The notes under the pieces are model-generated. The model made no database searches. It was not told the origin of the DNA and saw only the letters and a list, made by a program, of their open reading frames with translations. The position numbers and the translations under genes are program-made. Shown here piece after piece: positions 1-9,044 of a DNA stretch of 64,000 bases (positions are counted from its first letter, which is position 1; the number at the start of each line of letters is the position of its first letter). This DNA comes from Pirellula sp. (lineage in GTDB: Bacteria > Planctomycetota > Planctomycetia > Pirellulales > Lacipirellulaceae): assembly GCA_013822725.1 (NCBI GenBank), contig PNKX01000013.1, forward strand, positions 1 to 64,000. The letters are read 5' to 3'.

Positions 1-529
1 TTGTAAGATATCACGCACAGTCGTTTTCATAGTGAGAGTGCAGAAATGATGGTCAATGTATAAACTCAATCTTAACCATAAACGTCATGGCTATTGGAGC
101 TGTCGCTGGACGTCTAAGGACATCACACGCTTACCGCTTTTCGCGTTCCGATGGCGGGTGGGTCGCGGAAGTAGGGCCGAAAAAACGCACTTTTTGTTTT
201 TACCAGCATCAGCGTGGGATAGCGAATTGGCTTGAATTCGCACCCCCAAACATGATGATGCCGAGGTAAGCGCTCTTCTCTGTCTTACCCGTCGGCTTAA
301 CGCGGTCACCAATAATGCCTGCTCCGTCCCGCCGCAGATTGCGATTCAGCTTGCGAGCGTTCGCAATCCTCGTAAACGCCGTCGTCAGACTCGGAGTTGA
401 GACGTACTTCGCCTCCACGCTGCGGACTGCCATAAGGAGCCGTCAATCATGGCGTGGCTCTCGGAGTCAATAACCGCACCGTTATCAGGCACAAGGTTCA
501 CCGCCACACTCCATTTGGCGGAAGTGGCG
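1..529. other. No supported gene at the window edge
   Basis: I see no convincing gene here. Short open frames exist on both strands, for example 209-433 on the minus strand, but none has a recognisable motif, a clear ribosome-binding site or a codon pattern like the neighbouring genes. The minus-strand frames around 230-480 could be the decayed end of a gene lying further left. The stretch lies downstream of the PEP-CTERM gene that ends at 530. Confidence 0.4.
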
Positions 530-3265
530 TTAGCAAGATGATCGTCGAGCTAATCCCATGGCAGTCATCAAGCCGCTCAACAGAAAGATGCCCCCCGGCT
601 CGGGCACGGCGGTGCTTGCTGCTGTGAGCGAACCCGCCCCAAAGTTGTTCTGCCAATCGGCGAGGTTGCCGACAGCTGTGTTGCGTTGCCAAACCAAAAA
701 GTCCTGGCCGTCGACATCGCCATCTTGGTCGAAGTCGCCGGGGGCGCTGGAAGGAACGACAGCGAGCGTCAGGCTTGTCGGCAACTGGATGGTGAGCCAA
801 CTCAAACCACTGCCCAACGGCGCCGCGGTGAAATCAAACGTCGGTGCGCCAGTGATCGAACTGGCGGTGAGGAGCTGAAATTGGTCGCCTAACGATGGTG
901 CGAAGCCTCCCAGCAGCGTGACGACAATATTTCCGTTGAGGCTCGCCGCGCCTGTCACCCCAAAATTGTCGAAATTGGAGAGGCTTCCCAAACGGAACTC
1001 CAAATCGGCGGTTGGTTGCTGCGCGAGAGAACCGACTGTCGAGTTTTCGGCTCTCATCTGCGAGTTGGCCAGCAAGGTCACGTCGCGCGTGGTGCTCGCG
1101 TTCTCCAGCAGCAGCAACCCCGAGTTCATGACGTCGGCGCGCAATTGGCTGCCGCTGAAGAGCGTGAGGTTGCCGGCGTTCGCGATTGATTGGCCCGCGT
1201 TGATTTCGAGGCTTCCTCCATCGGACATCCCGATGCTCCCCCCACTGCCAATCGTGACCCCTCCGGTCACTGCGACAAAGCCACCGCTCGTGACGGCAAG
1301 AGTTCCGGCGCCGCCGCCGGCGACGGTTAATGTGGTCCCAACGTCGAGCTTCGATCCCGAGCCCGCGACGACCAAGGTGGCGGCGGCCCCGGCGAGTTCG
1401 CCGATGACGGTCGCCCCCAGCGATTCGGCTTCGGCCCCCGCCGAAATCACCAGAGTGCTCGTTCCCGCGCGGCCGGCGGTGAGCGTGCCTCGCGACTTGA
1501 GCAGGGAATTGACTCCCGTCACGGTGGTGCTGGCGGTCCCGCCGCTCGAACCGAGCGTGATGTTCTGTCCTTCGATCACACCCGCTGCCGAAACGGTTGT
1601 CGTTGTGCCGCGTTCGAGAAGAATTGTTCCGTCCGACTCGACGCGGCCGCCGGTCACATCGAGCGTGACGTTCGACGCCGCCAATCCCCCCGCGCTGAAC
1701 GATCCGTTCGACACGAGCCGGGCGCCGCCGCTGATCGTGGCGTTCGTCGTGCCGCCGCTGCCCAGCACACCCATCCGCAGCCCCGAGTTGTAAGTCGCCA
1801 CCGCATTGTTGGCGAGCGTCGCCGTGGTGGTGGCGCCGCCGCCGCCCCAGTCGCTGATCGTGCCGCCGGTCGTACCGACGGTGAGGAAGCCGTTGTTCAT
1901 ATCGAGCGTGGCGGCGCCCAGGTCAAAGTACGACGGCGTGATGAAGCTACCTCCATTGCGGATTCGCGTGGTGGTGTTGCCGCTGAAAATGAGGCCGGCA
2001 GCGTTGGTTCTATTGAAAACTCCAGCATCCACGAGCAGTGTCGAACTGGCCCCCAGATTCACCGTGCCGCCTGTCCAGTCAATCCGGCTGCCGGCGTTGA
2101 ACGTGGCGCCGCCGTTGAAGTTGACCGTGCCGCTCACGAGATTGAGATCGGCCTTATCGTCGAACGTGGCAAGGCCCGTGGTTTCGAGCGTTCCACCATC
2201 GACGTTGAGCGAGACGGTGCGAATCGTCGACCCGCCCCCCATGCGAAAGGTCGAGGTCGTGCGGAGTGTGCCCCCGCTGGTGACGTTCCCCTGGAAGACG
2301 GCGCTCCCCGTGCCGGCGCGAAGCTGGCTTAAGGTCGCGAAGCCCGAGTCGGCGATTGTGACCGTGGCGTTGCCCGCGGAGCCCGCCCCCCAGTCGCTGA
2401 TGCTTCCACCCGAGGTGAGGGTCGAGCCGGCGCCGGTGACGGTCAGCGAGCCGACCACACCGTTGCCCACGTCAATAAACGAGACGGCTGTGATGTCGCC
2501 CCCGCCGGTCGCCTTCAGATGGACGCCGTTGTCGACGGCATGCGAATCGCCGAACACCAACACTGCCGTGCCGTTGTACTCGAGGTCGACCCCCGAGAGG
2601 GCGTTGAGCTGCCCGCCGGCGTTGATGGTGGTCGTGCCGCTCTGCAGCATCGTGTCGTCCGCAATGCGCAGCTCGCCACCGCTGTTGACTCGCAATTCAC
2701 CCGTTGGTGAAGAGATAAAATAACCTCCCGTCTGCACGCTGGAGCCGTTGTTCACGTCGATGCGGCCGTCTTCGACGATGCGAATGATGTTCGTCGTGAC
2801 GGTCGCATTGTTGAACGAGAGGATGGCGTTATCAAAAACGCTTACCTCTGGGGTGTTAAGCCGAATGCTCGCAACGGTGTGGACGTTGAGCGCCTGGCGG
2901 TCGTTGTTCGAGAATTGGATCTGCGTTGTCGCGGTCAGGATGGCCCCATTGGCGCCTGTGATCGTGTACTGTTTCCCGGCCGGAGAGTCGACGATCAGCT
3001 GTTCGATCGTGGTACCGGTTGACAACGCAACATTGGTGACTAGCAGGGAAATTCCCTGGAAGGTGTCGTCGAGGAAGACGGTATCCGTTGGACCTGGAAC
3101 GCTTCCCGGAAACGACCACGCGAAATCATTGAACCAATCACTGGTCACTCCGTTCCACTCCACAGCCCGGGCTGCGGCAGGGGCGAGGAATACGGCGAGT
3201 GCGACGGCGCACGCTTGGCGCAAAAAGAAACTCTCGGCAAGCCGAGACGGGAAGTGGCGACGCAT
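530..3265 (-). CDS. Large secreted beta-strand-repeat protein with dockerin-like motif and PEP-CTERM anchor
   Basis: A 911-residue extracellular surface protein. The N-terminus (MRRHFPSRLAESFFLRQ) is followed by a hydrophobic stretch ending near AARAVEW, a signal peptide. The body is Gly/Thr/Ser/Val/Asn-rich and made of short repeating beta-strand units (for example VTGAGSTLTSGG, ISDWGAGSAGNATVTI, ISDWGGGGATTTATL), as in autotransporter-type and pectate-lyase-like solenoids. Near the C-terminus a dockerin-like segment reads PGDFDQDGDVDGQDFLVWQR, then VPEPGGIFLLSGLMTAMGLARRSSC, which is a PEP-CTERM signal of VPEP, a helix and a basic end. Such proteins are exported, processed by an exosortase and displayed on the surface; no exosortase is in the window. 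Function beyond adhesion or matrix structure is unknown. The opposite strand carries long open frames that are composition shadows. The gene is divergent from the downstream-facing genes starting at 3604. Confidence 0.85.
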   Translation of the reverse strand: MRRHFPSRLAESFFLRQACAVALAVFLAPAAARAVEWNGVTSDWFNDFAWSFPGSVPGPTDTVFLDDTFQGISLLVTNVALSTGTTIEQLIVDSPAGKQYTITGANGAILTATTQIQFSNNDRQALNVHTVASIRLNTPEVSVFDNAILSFNNATVTTNIIRIVEDGRIDVNNGSSVQTGGYFISSPTGELRVNSGGELRIADDTMLQSGTTTINAGGQLNALSGVDLEYNGTAVLVFGDSHAVDNGVHLKATGGGDITAVSFIDVGNGVVGSLTVTGAGSTLTSGGSISDWGAGSAGNATVTIADSGFATLSQLRAGTGSAVFQGNVTSGGTLRTTSTFRMGGGSTIRTVSLNVDGGTLETTGLATFDDKADLNLVSGTVNFNGGATFNAGSRIDWTGGTVNLGASSTLLVDAGVFNRTNAAGLIFSGNTTTRIRNGGSFITPSYFDLGAATLDMNNGFLTVGTTGGTISDWGGGGATTTATLANNAVATYNSGLRMGVLGSGGTTNATISGGARLVSNGSFSAGGLAASNVTLDVTGGRVESDGTILLERGTTTTVSAAGVIEGQNITLGSSGGTASTTVTGVNSLLKSRGTLTAGRAGTSTLVISAGAEAESLGATVIGELAGAAATLVVAGSGSKLDVGTTLTVAGGGAGTLAVTSGGFVAVTGGVTIGSGGSIGMSDGGSLEINAGQSIANAGNLTLFSGSQLRADVMNSGLLLLENASTTRDVTLLANSQMRAENSTVGSLAQQPTADLEFRLGSLSNFDNFGVTGAASLNGNIVVTLLGGFAPSLGDQFQLLTASSITGAPTFDFTAAPLGSGLSWLTIQLPTSLTLAVVPSSAPGDFDQDGDVDGQDFLVWQRNTAVGNLADWQNNFGAGSLTAASTAVPEPGGIFLLSGLMTAMGLARRSSC

Positions 3266-3444
3266 AAGATGTGACTCGTCAGGTGTGGCGTCTGATGGAG
3301 GTCACCACAATCGCGGCCTCTGTAAGTCGCCTCATTCAACGCAATTGCGGGAGGGTACAGCATAACCGCCAAACAGAAGCCGGGCAAAACACAGGGAGAA
3401 GGCAGCCAAAAGTGGTCGTTTCGATGCCGAAACGCTCTCTGGCT

Positions 3445-3585
3445 CGTAGGGTGGGTGCTTCCGCACCCACCTTGACCGTAACTACTGCAGTAGTGGTCGC
3501 GGCTACTCTGAGTTTTCGCTGGGCCGTTCGCCAGTGGCGGCTGGCTTTATGCTGGGCGAGGTGGATACGAACACCGCACCCTACG
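3445..3585 (+). repeat. MITE-like element A with terminal inverted repeats
   Basis: This 141-bp non-coding element begins CGTAGGGTG and ends CACCCTACG, exact reverse complements. Just inside the left end is a GTGGGTGC/GCACCCAC palindrome. A second copy in opposite orientation lies at 9550-9701 with the same end sequences and the same inner blocks, while the middle has diverged. The element sits between the divergent genes at 3265 and 3604. No transposase is present, and no target-site duplication is obvious. Confidence 0.7.
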
Positions 3586-3603
3586 AATTTAGGACTTGGC
3601 GTG

Positions 3604-4254
3604 ATGCAGCTATACCTTTCTTCCTACCGCTTCGGCAACGATCTCGCGCGGATGTTGTGCGCGGCGGCGGCGAATCGGCGGGTAGGGGTGATTCAGAATG
3701 CGCTCGACGGTTATTCCGACGTGCCATTGCGGCGGGCACAACTCGACCGGGAGTTTGCGGCCCTGACGGCGCTCGGGCTGACGCCAGAGGAACTTGATCT
3801 GCGGGACTATTTTGGAGCGGAGGATCGACTGCGGGAACGGGTCGATCAACTCTCGTACCTGTGGGTCGTCGGCGGGAATACATTCGTGCTGCGGCTGGCA
3901 ATGGCGGCGTCGGGGCTCGATCGGATTCTGCAGAGTTGGCGCGGGGACGAGCGGCGGGTCTATGGCGGGTACAGCGCGGGGGCGTGCGTGCTGTCGCCTT
4001 CGCTCTGGGGGATTCACCTGGCGGACGAGCCGGAGGTTCGACCGGCGGGGTATCCGGCTGAGGCGATCTGGGAAGGGTTGAACCTCATCCCCTTTTATGT
4101 CGCGCCGCACTACCGGTCGGATCATGTCGAGAGCGCGGCCATCGAGCGAACAGTCGCCTACTACATCGACCACAAGCTGCCGTTCGTGGCCTTGCGCGAC
4201 GGCGAGGCGTTGACGCTGGATGACCAGACGCCGTGGGACTATCAGGTTGCCTAA
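3604..4254 (+). CDS. Peptidase E / cyanophycinase-like (S51) enzyme
   Basis: A 216-residue cytoplasmic protein of the S51 class, which belongs to the class I glutamine-amidotransferase-like fold. Family members are Ser-His-Glu peptidases cleaving N-terminal Asp dipeptides or cyanophycin. Visible marks are GGNTF at residues 90-94 and the nucleophile elbow GGYSAGAC, with Ser124 as the expected nucleophile, plus a His-containing segment APHYRSDH. The length fits peptidase E (about 220-230). I chose ATG 3604, one codon after a GTG, because conserved sequence begins there (MQLYLSSYRFG) and an AGGA-like sequence precedes it. The open frame extends upstream to 3271, but that part covers repeat element A and is not coding-like. 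Substrate specificity cannot be read from the sequence. Confidence 0.82.
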   Translation: MQLYLSSYRFGNDLARMLCAAAANRRVGVIQNALDGYSDVPLRRAQLDREFAALTALGLTPEELDLRDYFGAEDRLRERVDQLSYLWVVGGNTFVLRLAMAASGLDRILQSWRGDERRVYGGYSAGACVLSPSLWGIHLADEPEVRPAGYPAEAIWEGLNLIPFYVAPHYRSDHVESAAIERTVAYYIDHKLPFVALRDGEALTLDDQTPWDYQVA

Positions 4255-4510
4255 CGGTACTGCGGCAGGCGGCTCGGCTGACGTGGGATGTCCCTACTTT
4301 GGCAAGCATTGTCCTGCGTGACGCTACCGCCCCGGCGAAGCCGGAGGCTGCAAAAAAGGACTGCTGAATTGCCGTCCTTGGCGGCAGCCGGCGGGCCGCC
4401 GCCGCAATTCTTGTTGTGTTCGCATTTCACTGTGATACCCTGTAACCAGATCGTTAATCGCGATGTCTGTGTCCAGCAACTTGTATCAAGCAACTAGAGT
4501 GGAGACGCCA

Positions 4511-5695
4511 ATGCGGTACGTTCGGGTATGGTTTTTCGCGACGACCGTCGCCTGTCAATTGCTGGTCGTCATGCTGGCTGCGGATTCCGTATCGGCCCAA
4601 CCGCTGCCGATCGCCACGTTTTCGATTGCCAACGCGCAAGCCAATGAATATTTAGGGCAAAGCGCCGCGACCGATGGCCAGCGCGTGTTCCTCGGCACTG
4701 GAAATGGAACGGCGTATCTCTTCGACCCCTTCACGCAGCAACAACTCGCCAAAGTGAGTTTGCCAAGCCAAGCTTGGTACGGCTCGGTGGCGCTGCAGGG
4801 TAATACGGGAGTCTTCGGCGGCCTGAATGTGGCGAAAGCTTACGACTTCACGAACCTGGCTGCAATTACGAGCAAATCGCTTGTTCCGACTGGCGGCGTG
4901 TTGAACGCGTTTAACGCCAGCGTCGACATCAGCGGCGAGAGCATCATCGTCGGAGCCAATTACGAGAGCGCTCAGGGAGGAGAGTATTCCGGAGCAGCGT
5001 ATCTATTTGATCGCGCCACGGGCGTGGAATATGCAAGGCTTACGGCGGGAGATGGGAAGCTGCACGATCGCTTTGGCACATCGGTCGCGATCGACGGCAA
5101 TCGGGCGGTCGTGGGGTCATTTAAAACGGATGTCGCCAACGGCGCCGTTTACCTCTTCGATGCCCAGCCAGGATTTGTGGGCAACCGCCAACTCGCAGAA
5201 TATACCGTATCGCCGGCGAATCCTAATCCAGGGGAGATTTTCGGATACGAAGTCGATATCTCGGGCAATATGGTCATGGGACTTGAAATGGTGGGCCAAG
5301 TCTTTTTATGGCCTGCCGCGGGTCAACCAGCGCCGCTGCCGAATTCCCAGGGCGACCACTTTTCGTCGGGTAACAGCGCCATCGCGTTCAACGGTCAGTA
5401 CGCAGTGGTTGGGGAAGCGACGTATGGGTATGTCAGCATTTACAACGCGAATGGGAAGTTGGTGCAATCGCTCCATGGTCCAGCGAATTCGCCCATCGGC
5501 TTCGGAGCTTCCGTAGCGGTCGGCGGCGACTTGCTGGTCGTCAGCGCACCGGGAGGAGACCCTAAAAAGAGCGTCGTTTATGTGTACCGGCTGTCGGAAG
5601 TGCTAGTACCCGAGCCCACTACGGCGTCGATCGCCATCGTGGGGATTGTGATGCTAGGCGTCAAAGCCCGGCGACGCTCGACAGAATCTTCCTGA
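4511..5695 (+). CDS. FG-GAP-like beta-propeller surface protein with PEP-CTERM anchor
   Basis: A 394-residue secreted protein. A signal peptide (MRYVRVWFFATTVACQLL..VSAQ) precedes about six repeats of the type DGQRVFLGTGNGTAYLFD, DGNRAVVGSFKTD..GAVYLFD and GGDLLVVSAPGG, which are FG-GAP/propeller blades. The C-terminus VPEPTTASIAIVGIVMLGVKARRR is a PEP-CTERM sorting signal. It is likely exported and surface-displayed after exosortase processing; its ligand is unknown. ATG 4511 is preferred over ATG 4463 because it has GGAG about 6 nt upstream and begins the signal peptide. It lies 256 bp after the S51 gene and is probably a separate transcript. Confidence 0.82.
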   Translation: MRYVRVWFFATTVACQLLVVMLAADSVSAQPLPIATFSIANAQANEYLGQSAATDGQRVFLGTGNGTAYLFDPFTQQQLAKVSLPSQAWYGSVALQGNTGVFGGLNVAKAYDFTNLAAITSKSLVPTGGVLNAFNASVDISGESIIVGANYESAQGGEYSGAAYLFDRATGVEYARLTAGDGKLHDRFGTSVAIDGNRAVVGSFKTDVANGAVYLFDAQPGFVGNRQLAEYTVSPANPNPGEIFGYEVDISGNMVMGLEMVGQVFLWPAAGQPAPLPNSQGDHFSSGNSAIAFNGQYAVVGEATYGYVSIYNANGKLVQSLHGPANSPIGFGASVAVGGDLLVVSAPGGDPKKSVVYVYRLSEVLVPEPTTASIAIVGIVMLGVKARRRSTESS

Positions 5696-5842
5696 TTGTG
5701 AAATCGCCTCGACATACCTATCTGGCAACTTGGCGAGTTCTACTCGAATGGCCCCTCCTCGCTAGGCGGCGAACGACGCCTGAGCCAGAGATAAACGGTT
5801 CCGCCTTTCTTCCCTCGGCGCGTGAGCTCTTCTGCCAGCCGC

Positions 5843-6341
5843 TTCCATCCAAAAACGGCCGCCAAAAAATCTGGGCGCTAGCCTACAGAAAGTGGCCGCG
5901 CAACCTGCTAGGTTCAGGGTGGTCAGGCGTTCCAGCCCGATCGCCGTTCTTTGAAAACTCACCTCTCGGCCCTCTCGTGCCCACGCTCCGCGTGGGCACG
6001 CACTCATCGCCGCTCCGCGGCGCGACCCAGCTGCGCGCCGGGAACCCTCCACGCAAATCGTCTGCGAGTGGTCAGATCAGAGACGCATTCCTCAAGTCTG
6101 CCAACAAAAACGAAGCGCCGAAGTTGGCCGACATGGCCGACATGGCAGCCTCGCAAAAACCAGGTGTTTTTCGTCGGCAGGATTTGCCGACCTGCAAAAC
6201 CCCCTCAAAAATGCGAGATGACCATGGAACCGCCCGACCGACGAAACGACCCGTCGCTAATCGTCTGCCACGCGCTCCACCCGCGACGCGTTTCGCCGGT
6301 AACGCCGGCGCCGTGGCGCAAGCTATTTCCTTTTTCCAGCA
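5843..6341 (+). repeat. About 500-bp repeat element B, left copy
   Basis: This segment recurs in reverse orientation at 9045-9548. A 49-bp block ending in the sequence around CTCACCTCTCG (left copy about 5921-5969) appears exact in the other copy, and many shorter blocks match along the whole length. It contains a perfect GCCCACGC/GCGTGGGC palindrome and several CGACATGG-type short repeats. No protein family is recognisable in any frame. Its right edge abuts the truncated hydrolase gene at 6342. Confidence 0.75.
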
Positions 6342-6562
6342 GGGCCCGCACGCCGGAAGCGCCTCCGCTCCTATTGATTCATGGAGACGCCGATCCGGTC
6401 GTCCCGCTACAGCAGTCGCAGCGGATGCTCGACGCCTTGAACCAAGCAGGCGTTCCCGCCGAACTCATCGTCAAAAAGGGGGGCGGCCACCCCTGGCTCA
6501 CCATGCATGAAGAAGTGAAAGTCATGTCAGACTGGTTTAACCGCCAATTGGAGGCGAAGTGA
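6342..6562 (+). pseudogene. C-terminal remnant of an alpha/beta hydrolase (prolyl-oligopeptidase/esterase type)
   Basis: Only the last about 70 residues of an alpha/beta-hydrolase remain: PPLLLIHGDADPVVPLQQS (catalytic-Asp loop), then VPAELIVKKGGGHPWL, holding the catalytic His, then the end helix DWFNRQLEAK. The nucleophile Ser domain and the whole N-terminus are missing. Directly upstream in the same frame is repeat element B, so the gene looks cut by insertion of, or a rearrangement at, that element. An open frame does run through the element from 5951, but its residues there are not hydrolase-like. Its stop codon overlaps the start of the following SDR gene (GTGA), showing that the two were once a coupled operon. 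Confidence 0.78.
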
Positions 6563-7383
6563 CGGAAACGCTGCGGGGTAAGACGCTGTTTATTACCGGC
6601 GGTAGCCGCGGCATCGGTTTGGCGATGGCGCTGCGAGCCGCACGCGACGGGGCTAACATTGCCGTGGCGGCGAAAACAGATTTACCCGATCCGCGCCTGC
6701 CGGGCACCATCCACACCGCAGTGGAGGAGATAAATCAAGCGGGCGGAAACGGTATGGCGTGTGTGTGCGACGTACGCTTCGAAGAGCAGGTGCAGGCGTC
6801 CGTCGAGAAGACGGTGGCCGCCTTCGGCGGCATCGACGTGCTGATCAACAATGCGAGCGCCATCCATCTGAGCGGCACCCTCGACACGCCGATGAAGCGG
6901 TATGACCTGATGCACGACGTCAACGTCCGTGGCACGTTTTTGTGCTCACAGGCATGCCTACCGTACTTGATCCAGGCGCCGAATCCGCACATTCTGAACA
7001 TCTCACCGCCGCTCAATATGCAAACGCGGTGGTTCGCCCCGCATCTGGCGTACTCGATGGCCAAGTTCGGCATGAGTCTGTGCGTCTTAGGCATGTCCGG
7101 AGAGTTTCAGAAGCAAGGAGTCGCGGTCAATGCCCTGTGGCCTAAGACCGTGATTGCAACAGCAGCCGTACAAAACCTGCTCGGGGGCGACGAGGTCGTG
7201 AAACGTTCTAGGCGGCCGAGTATCATGGCCGATGCCGCCTACCTACTGCTGACGCGACATAGTCGCGAATGCACGGGCAACTTCTTCGTCGATGAAGAAG
7301 TGCTCCGAGCGGCCGGCATTACCGAATTTGACGAGTACTCGCTCACGCCAGGCAGCGACCTGATTCCCGACTTCTTTGTTTAG
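6559..7383 (+). CDS. Short-chain dehydrogenase/reductase, HSDL2-like
   Basis: A 274-residue NAD(P)-dependent SDR oxidoreductase. Visible marks are the cofactor loop TGGSRGIG near residues 13-20, DVLINNAS in the middle, and the catalytic pattern YSMAK with an upstream Ser-containing strand (HILNISPP). The spacing and the segment ARDGANIAVAAKT resemble hydroxysteroid-dehydrogenase-like 2 enzymes, which are about this length; the natural substrate is unknown. The start is GTG at 6559, which overlaps the TGA of the upstream hydrolase fragment and implies translational coupling. It lies between the inverted repeats B and B'. With its former partner truncated, expression now depends on whatever promoter the repeat or the remnant provides. 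Confidence 0.88.
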   Translation: MTETLRGKTLFITGGSRGIGLAMALRAARDGANIAVAAKTDLPDPRLPGTIHTAVEEINQAGGNGMACVCDVRFEEQVQASVEKTVAAFGGIDVLINNASAIHLSGTLDTPMKRYDLMHDVNVRGTFLCSQACLPYLIQAPNPHILNISPPLNMQTRWFAPHLAYSMAKFGMSLCVLGMSGEFQKQGVAVNALWPKTVIATAAVQNLLGGDEVVKRSRRPSIMADAAYLLLTRHSRECTGNFFVDEEVLRAAGITEFDEYSLTPGSDLIPDFFV

Positions 7384-7774
7384 AAGCTCTCGCCACCGCA
7401 TTAGCGGACAAGCCGTCAGGCCACCCTTGAGAATAGCGGCCAGCGACGGAATCCTTGTGAATAGGTTCGCTGACGTAACCGCCACAGCAAAGTTATCGGG
7501 CGACGGTCGGTTCAGATAACGAGGGGTCGCCGAAGTGCCTCCTCCCCCCCAACGAGGTTTTGATGACCAGCTATGGGAAAGATTCTCTTACGCAAACGGC
7601 GCCAAAGATCGACTCAAAGGCGCCCCATTTGGGCATTTTTTGAGGGAACCGCCAAACGATTGCTGGAGCGGCCTGACGCGAACGGGTATCATCAGGTGCC
7701 GGACCTTTCACGCTAGCCAGCGTCGATGGTCCGCGGCGAAGAATCAAGAGTTCCGTCACAAGGGGTCTCTTTCG
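7384..7774. other. Intergenic region, no gene seen
   Basis: This is the spacer between the SDR gene and the signal-peptide start at 7775. The frame of the downstream gene is open back to 7535, but that part has no family-like sequence. It includes a poly-C tract near 7545. I see no clear promoter or terminator. Confidence 0.4.
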
Positions 7775-8839
7775 ATGAAGTCTTCAAGCTCTTCGCAAGC
7801 GATCGCCGCATCTCTGCTACTGATCGGTCTTGCTGCGATCGGTAGGGCCGCCGAACCCGTGACGCTCGACAACGTCGTCGACCCCGGACCGAATGATCCA
7901 GACGAGCCGTTGGCCGCTGAGTTCTCGATCGATCGGGCGACTCATTTTCTCGACTCAGCGGCGCTCACGTGGCAAAAGGATCAGCAGTGCTTCACCTGCC
8001 ATACGAATTTCGCTTACTTGTACGCTCGGCCAGCCGCATCGGCCGACGCCATCGCTCATCGTGAAGTCCGCGAGTTCGCCGAAAAGCTCGTTAGCGAGCG
8101 GTGGCCACAGGAAGGGCCACGCTGGGACGCGGAAATCGTCGCCGCCGCGGCCGCATTGGCATTCAATGACGCCGCCTCCACAGACAATCTCCATCCGCAG
8201 ACTCGAACGGCGCTCGACCGCATGTGGACGGTCCAGCAGCAGGATGGCGGGTGGGATTGGTTGAAGTGCGATTGGCCCCCGATGGAGTCGGATGACCATT
8301 ATGGAGCCACGTTAGCGGCGATCGCCGTGGGAGTCGCGCCAGATGAATATGCGCAGACGCCCGCAGCGCAGGCGGGCTTAGCCGGCATCCGCCGCTACTT
8401 GAGCGACAATCCGCCTCCCACGCTCCACCACCGCGCCATGTTGCTATGGGCGTCGAGCTACCTGTCGGACATTCAAACGGATGAGGAAAGGGCGGCGACG
8501 GTCGCCGATCTACTTTCATTGCAGAAGCCCGACGGAGGTTGGTGTCTCGCGACGCTCGGCGACTGGAAGCGCACCGATGAACTAGCTCAGGATACGGAGT
8601 CGAGCGATGGCTACGGGACTGGTTTTGTGCTGTTCGTGTTGCGGCGATCGGGCATGTCGCCGTCAGAAGAACCGCTGAAACGGGGAGTCGCGTGGTTGAA
8701 AACCCATCAGCGCGAAAGCGGGCGATGGTTTACCCGCTCCCTGAATCAAGACGGCATGCACTACATCACCCACGCCGGCACCGCTATGGCTTTGATGGCG
8801 CTGTCCGAGTGTGAAGCTCAACTGGCGACCACGCCCTAG
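7775..8839 (+). CDS. Secreted terpene-cyclase-fold (alpha/alpha barrel) protein with a CXXCH haem-type motif
   Basis: A 354-residue exported protein. The signal peptide is MKSSSSSQAIAASLLLIGLA..GRAAE. Residues 72-76 read CFTCH, a c-type-haem attachment motif, in the context DQQCFTCHTNFAYL. The rest has squalene-cyclase/prenyltransferase-like repeats: QQQDGGWDW, LQKPDGGWC and RESGRWFTRS, each with aromatic-Gly QW-like character. It lacks the DxDD acid of true squalene-hopene cyclases, so terpene cyclisation is unlikely. Planctomycetes and verrucomicrobia carry such exported proteins of unknown role, sometimes near cytochromes. ATG 7775 is chosen because it starts the signal peptide; the frame is open to 7535. 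It sits inside the B/B' inverted repeats. Confidence 0.75.
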   Translation: MKSSSSSQAIAASLLLIGLAAIGRAAEPVTLDNVVDPGPNDPDEPLAAEFSIDRATHFLDSAALTWQKDQQCFTCHTNFAYLYARPAASADAIAHREVREFAEKLVSERWPQEGPRWDAEIVAAAAALAFNDAASTDNLHPQTRTALDRMWTVQQQDGGWDWLKCDWPPMESDDHYGATLAAIAVGVAPDEYAQTPAAQAGLAGIRRYLSDNPPPTLHHRAMLLWASSYLSDIQTDEERAATVADLLSLQKPDGGWCLATLGDWKRTDELAQDTESSDGYGTGFVLFVLRRSGMSPSEEPLKRGVAWLKTHQRESGRWFTRSLNQDGMHYITHAGTAMALMALSECEAQLATTP

Positions 8840-8861
8840 CGCGCTGCTCAGATCCTTATAG

Positions 8862-8880
8862 CCCCGGGCTCCGCCCGGGG
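8862..8880 (+). terminator. GC-rich hairpin 22 bp after the cyclase-fold gene
   Basis: CCCCGGGC and GCCCGGGG form an exact 8-bp stem around a 3-nt loop. There is no T tract, so it may be one of the common GC-rich intergenic palindromes rather than a true intrinsic terminator; a longer relative lies at 32456-32547. Downstream, two copies of GTCATCCTGAGC occur near 8938 and 8962, and nothing gene-like is seen up to 9044. Confidence 0.4.
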
Positions 8881-9044
8881 GTCGCTTGCCATTCCGGTAC
8901 GCACCGTCGCGCGCTAGGCGTTCCGCGCCAGCCCCCTGTCATCCTGAGCCCCTCTCGCCGTCATCCTGAGCGCAGCGAAGAATCTAACTCCCCATTCAAG
9001 CAAACCGCTCCCGCAGCCGACCCTCCACTCCAAAACATCCCCCT

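Noticed and set aside
918..2723. Long plus-strand open frames of 291 and 305 codons opposite the 911-residue PEP-CTERM gene
   Set aside because: They are Pro/Val/Ser-rich antisense shadows of a Gly/Thr/Val repeat protein; no start signals or family sequence, and the minus-strand gene has a signal peptide and anchor.
5698..6510. Plus-strand frame of 270 codons crossing repeat B and the hydrolase remnant
   Set aside because: It is out of frame with the hydrolase sequence, reads through the repeat and has no protein-like features.
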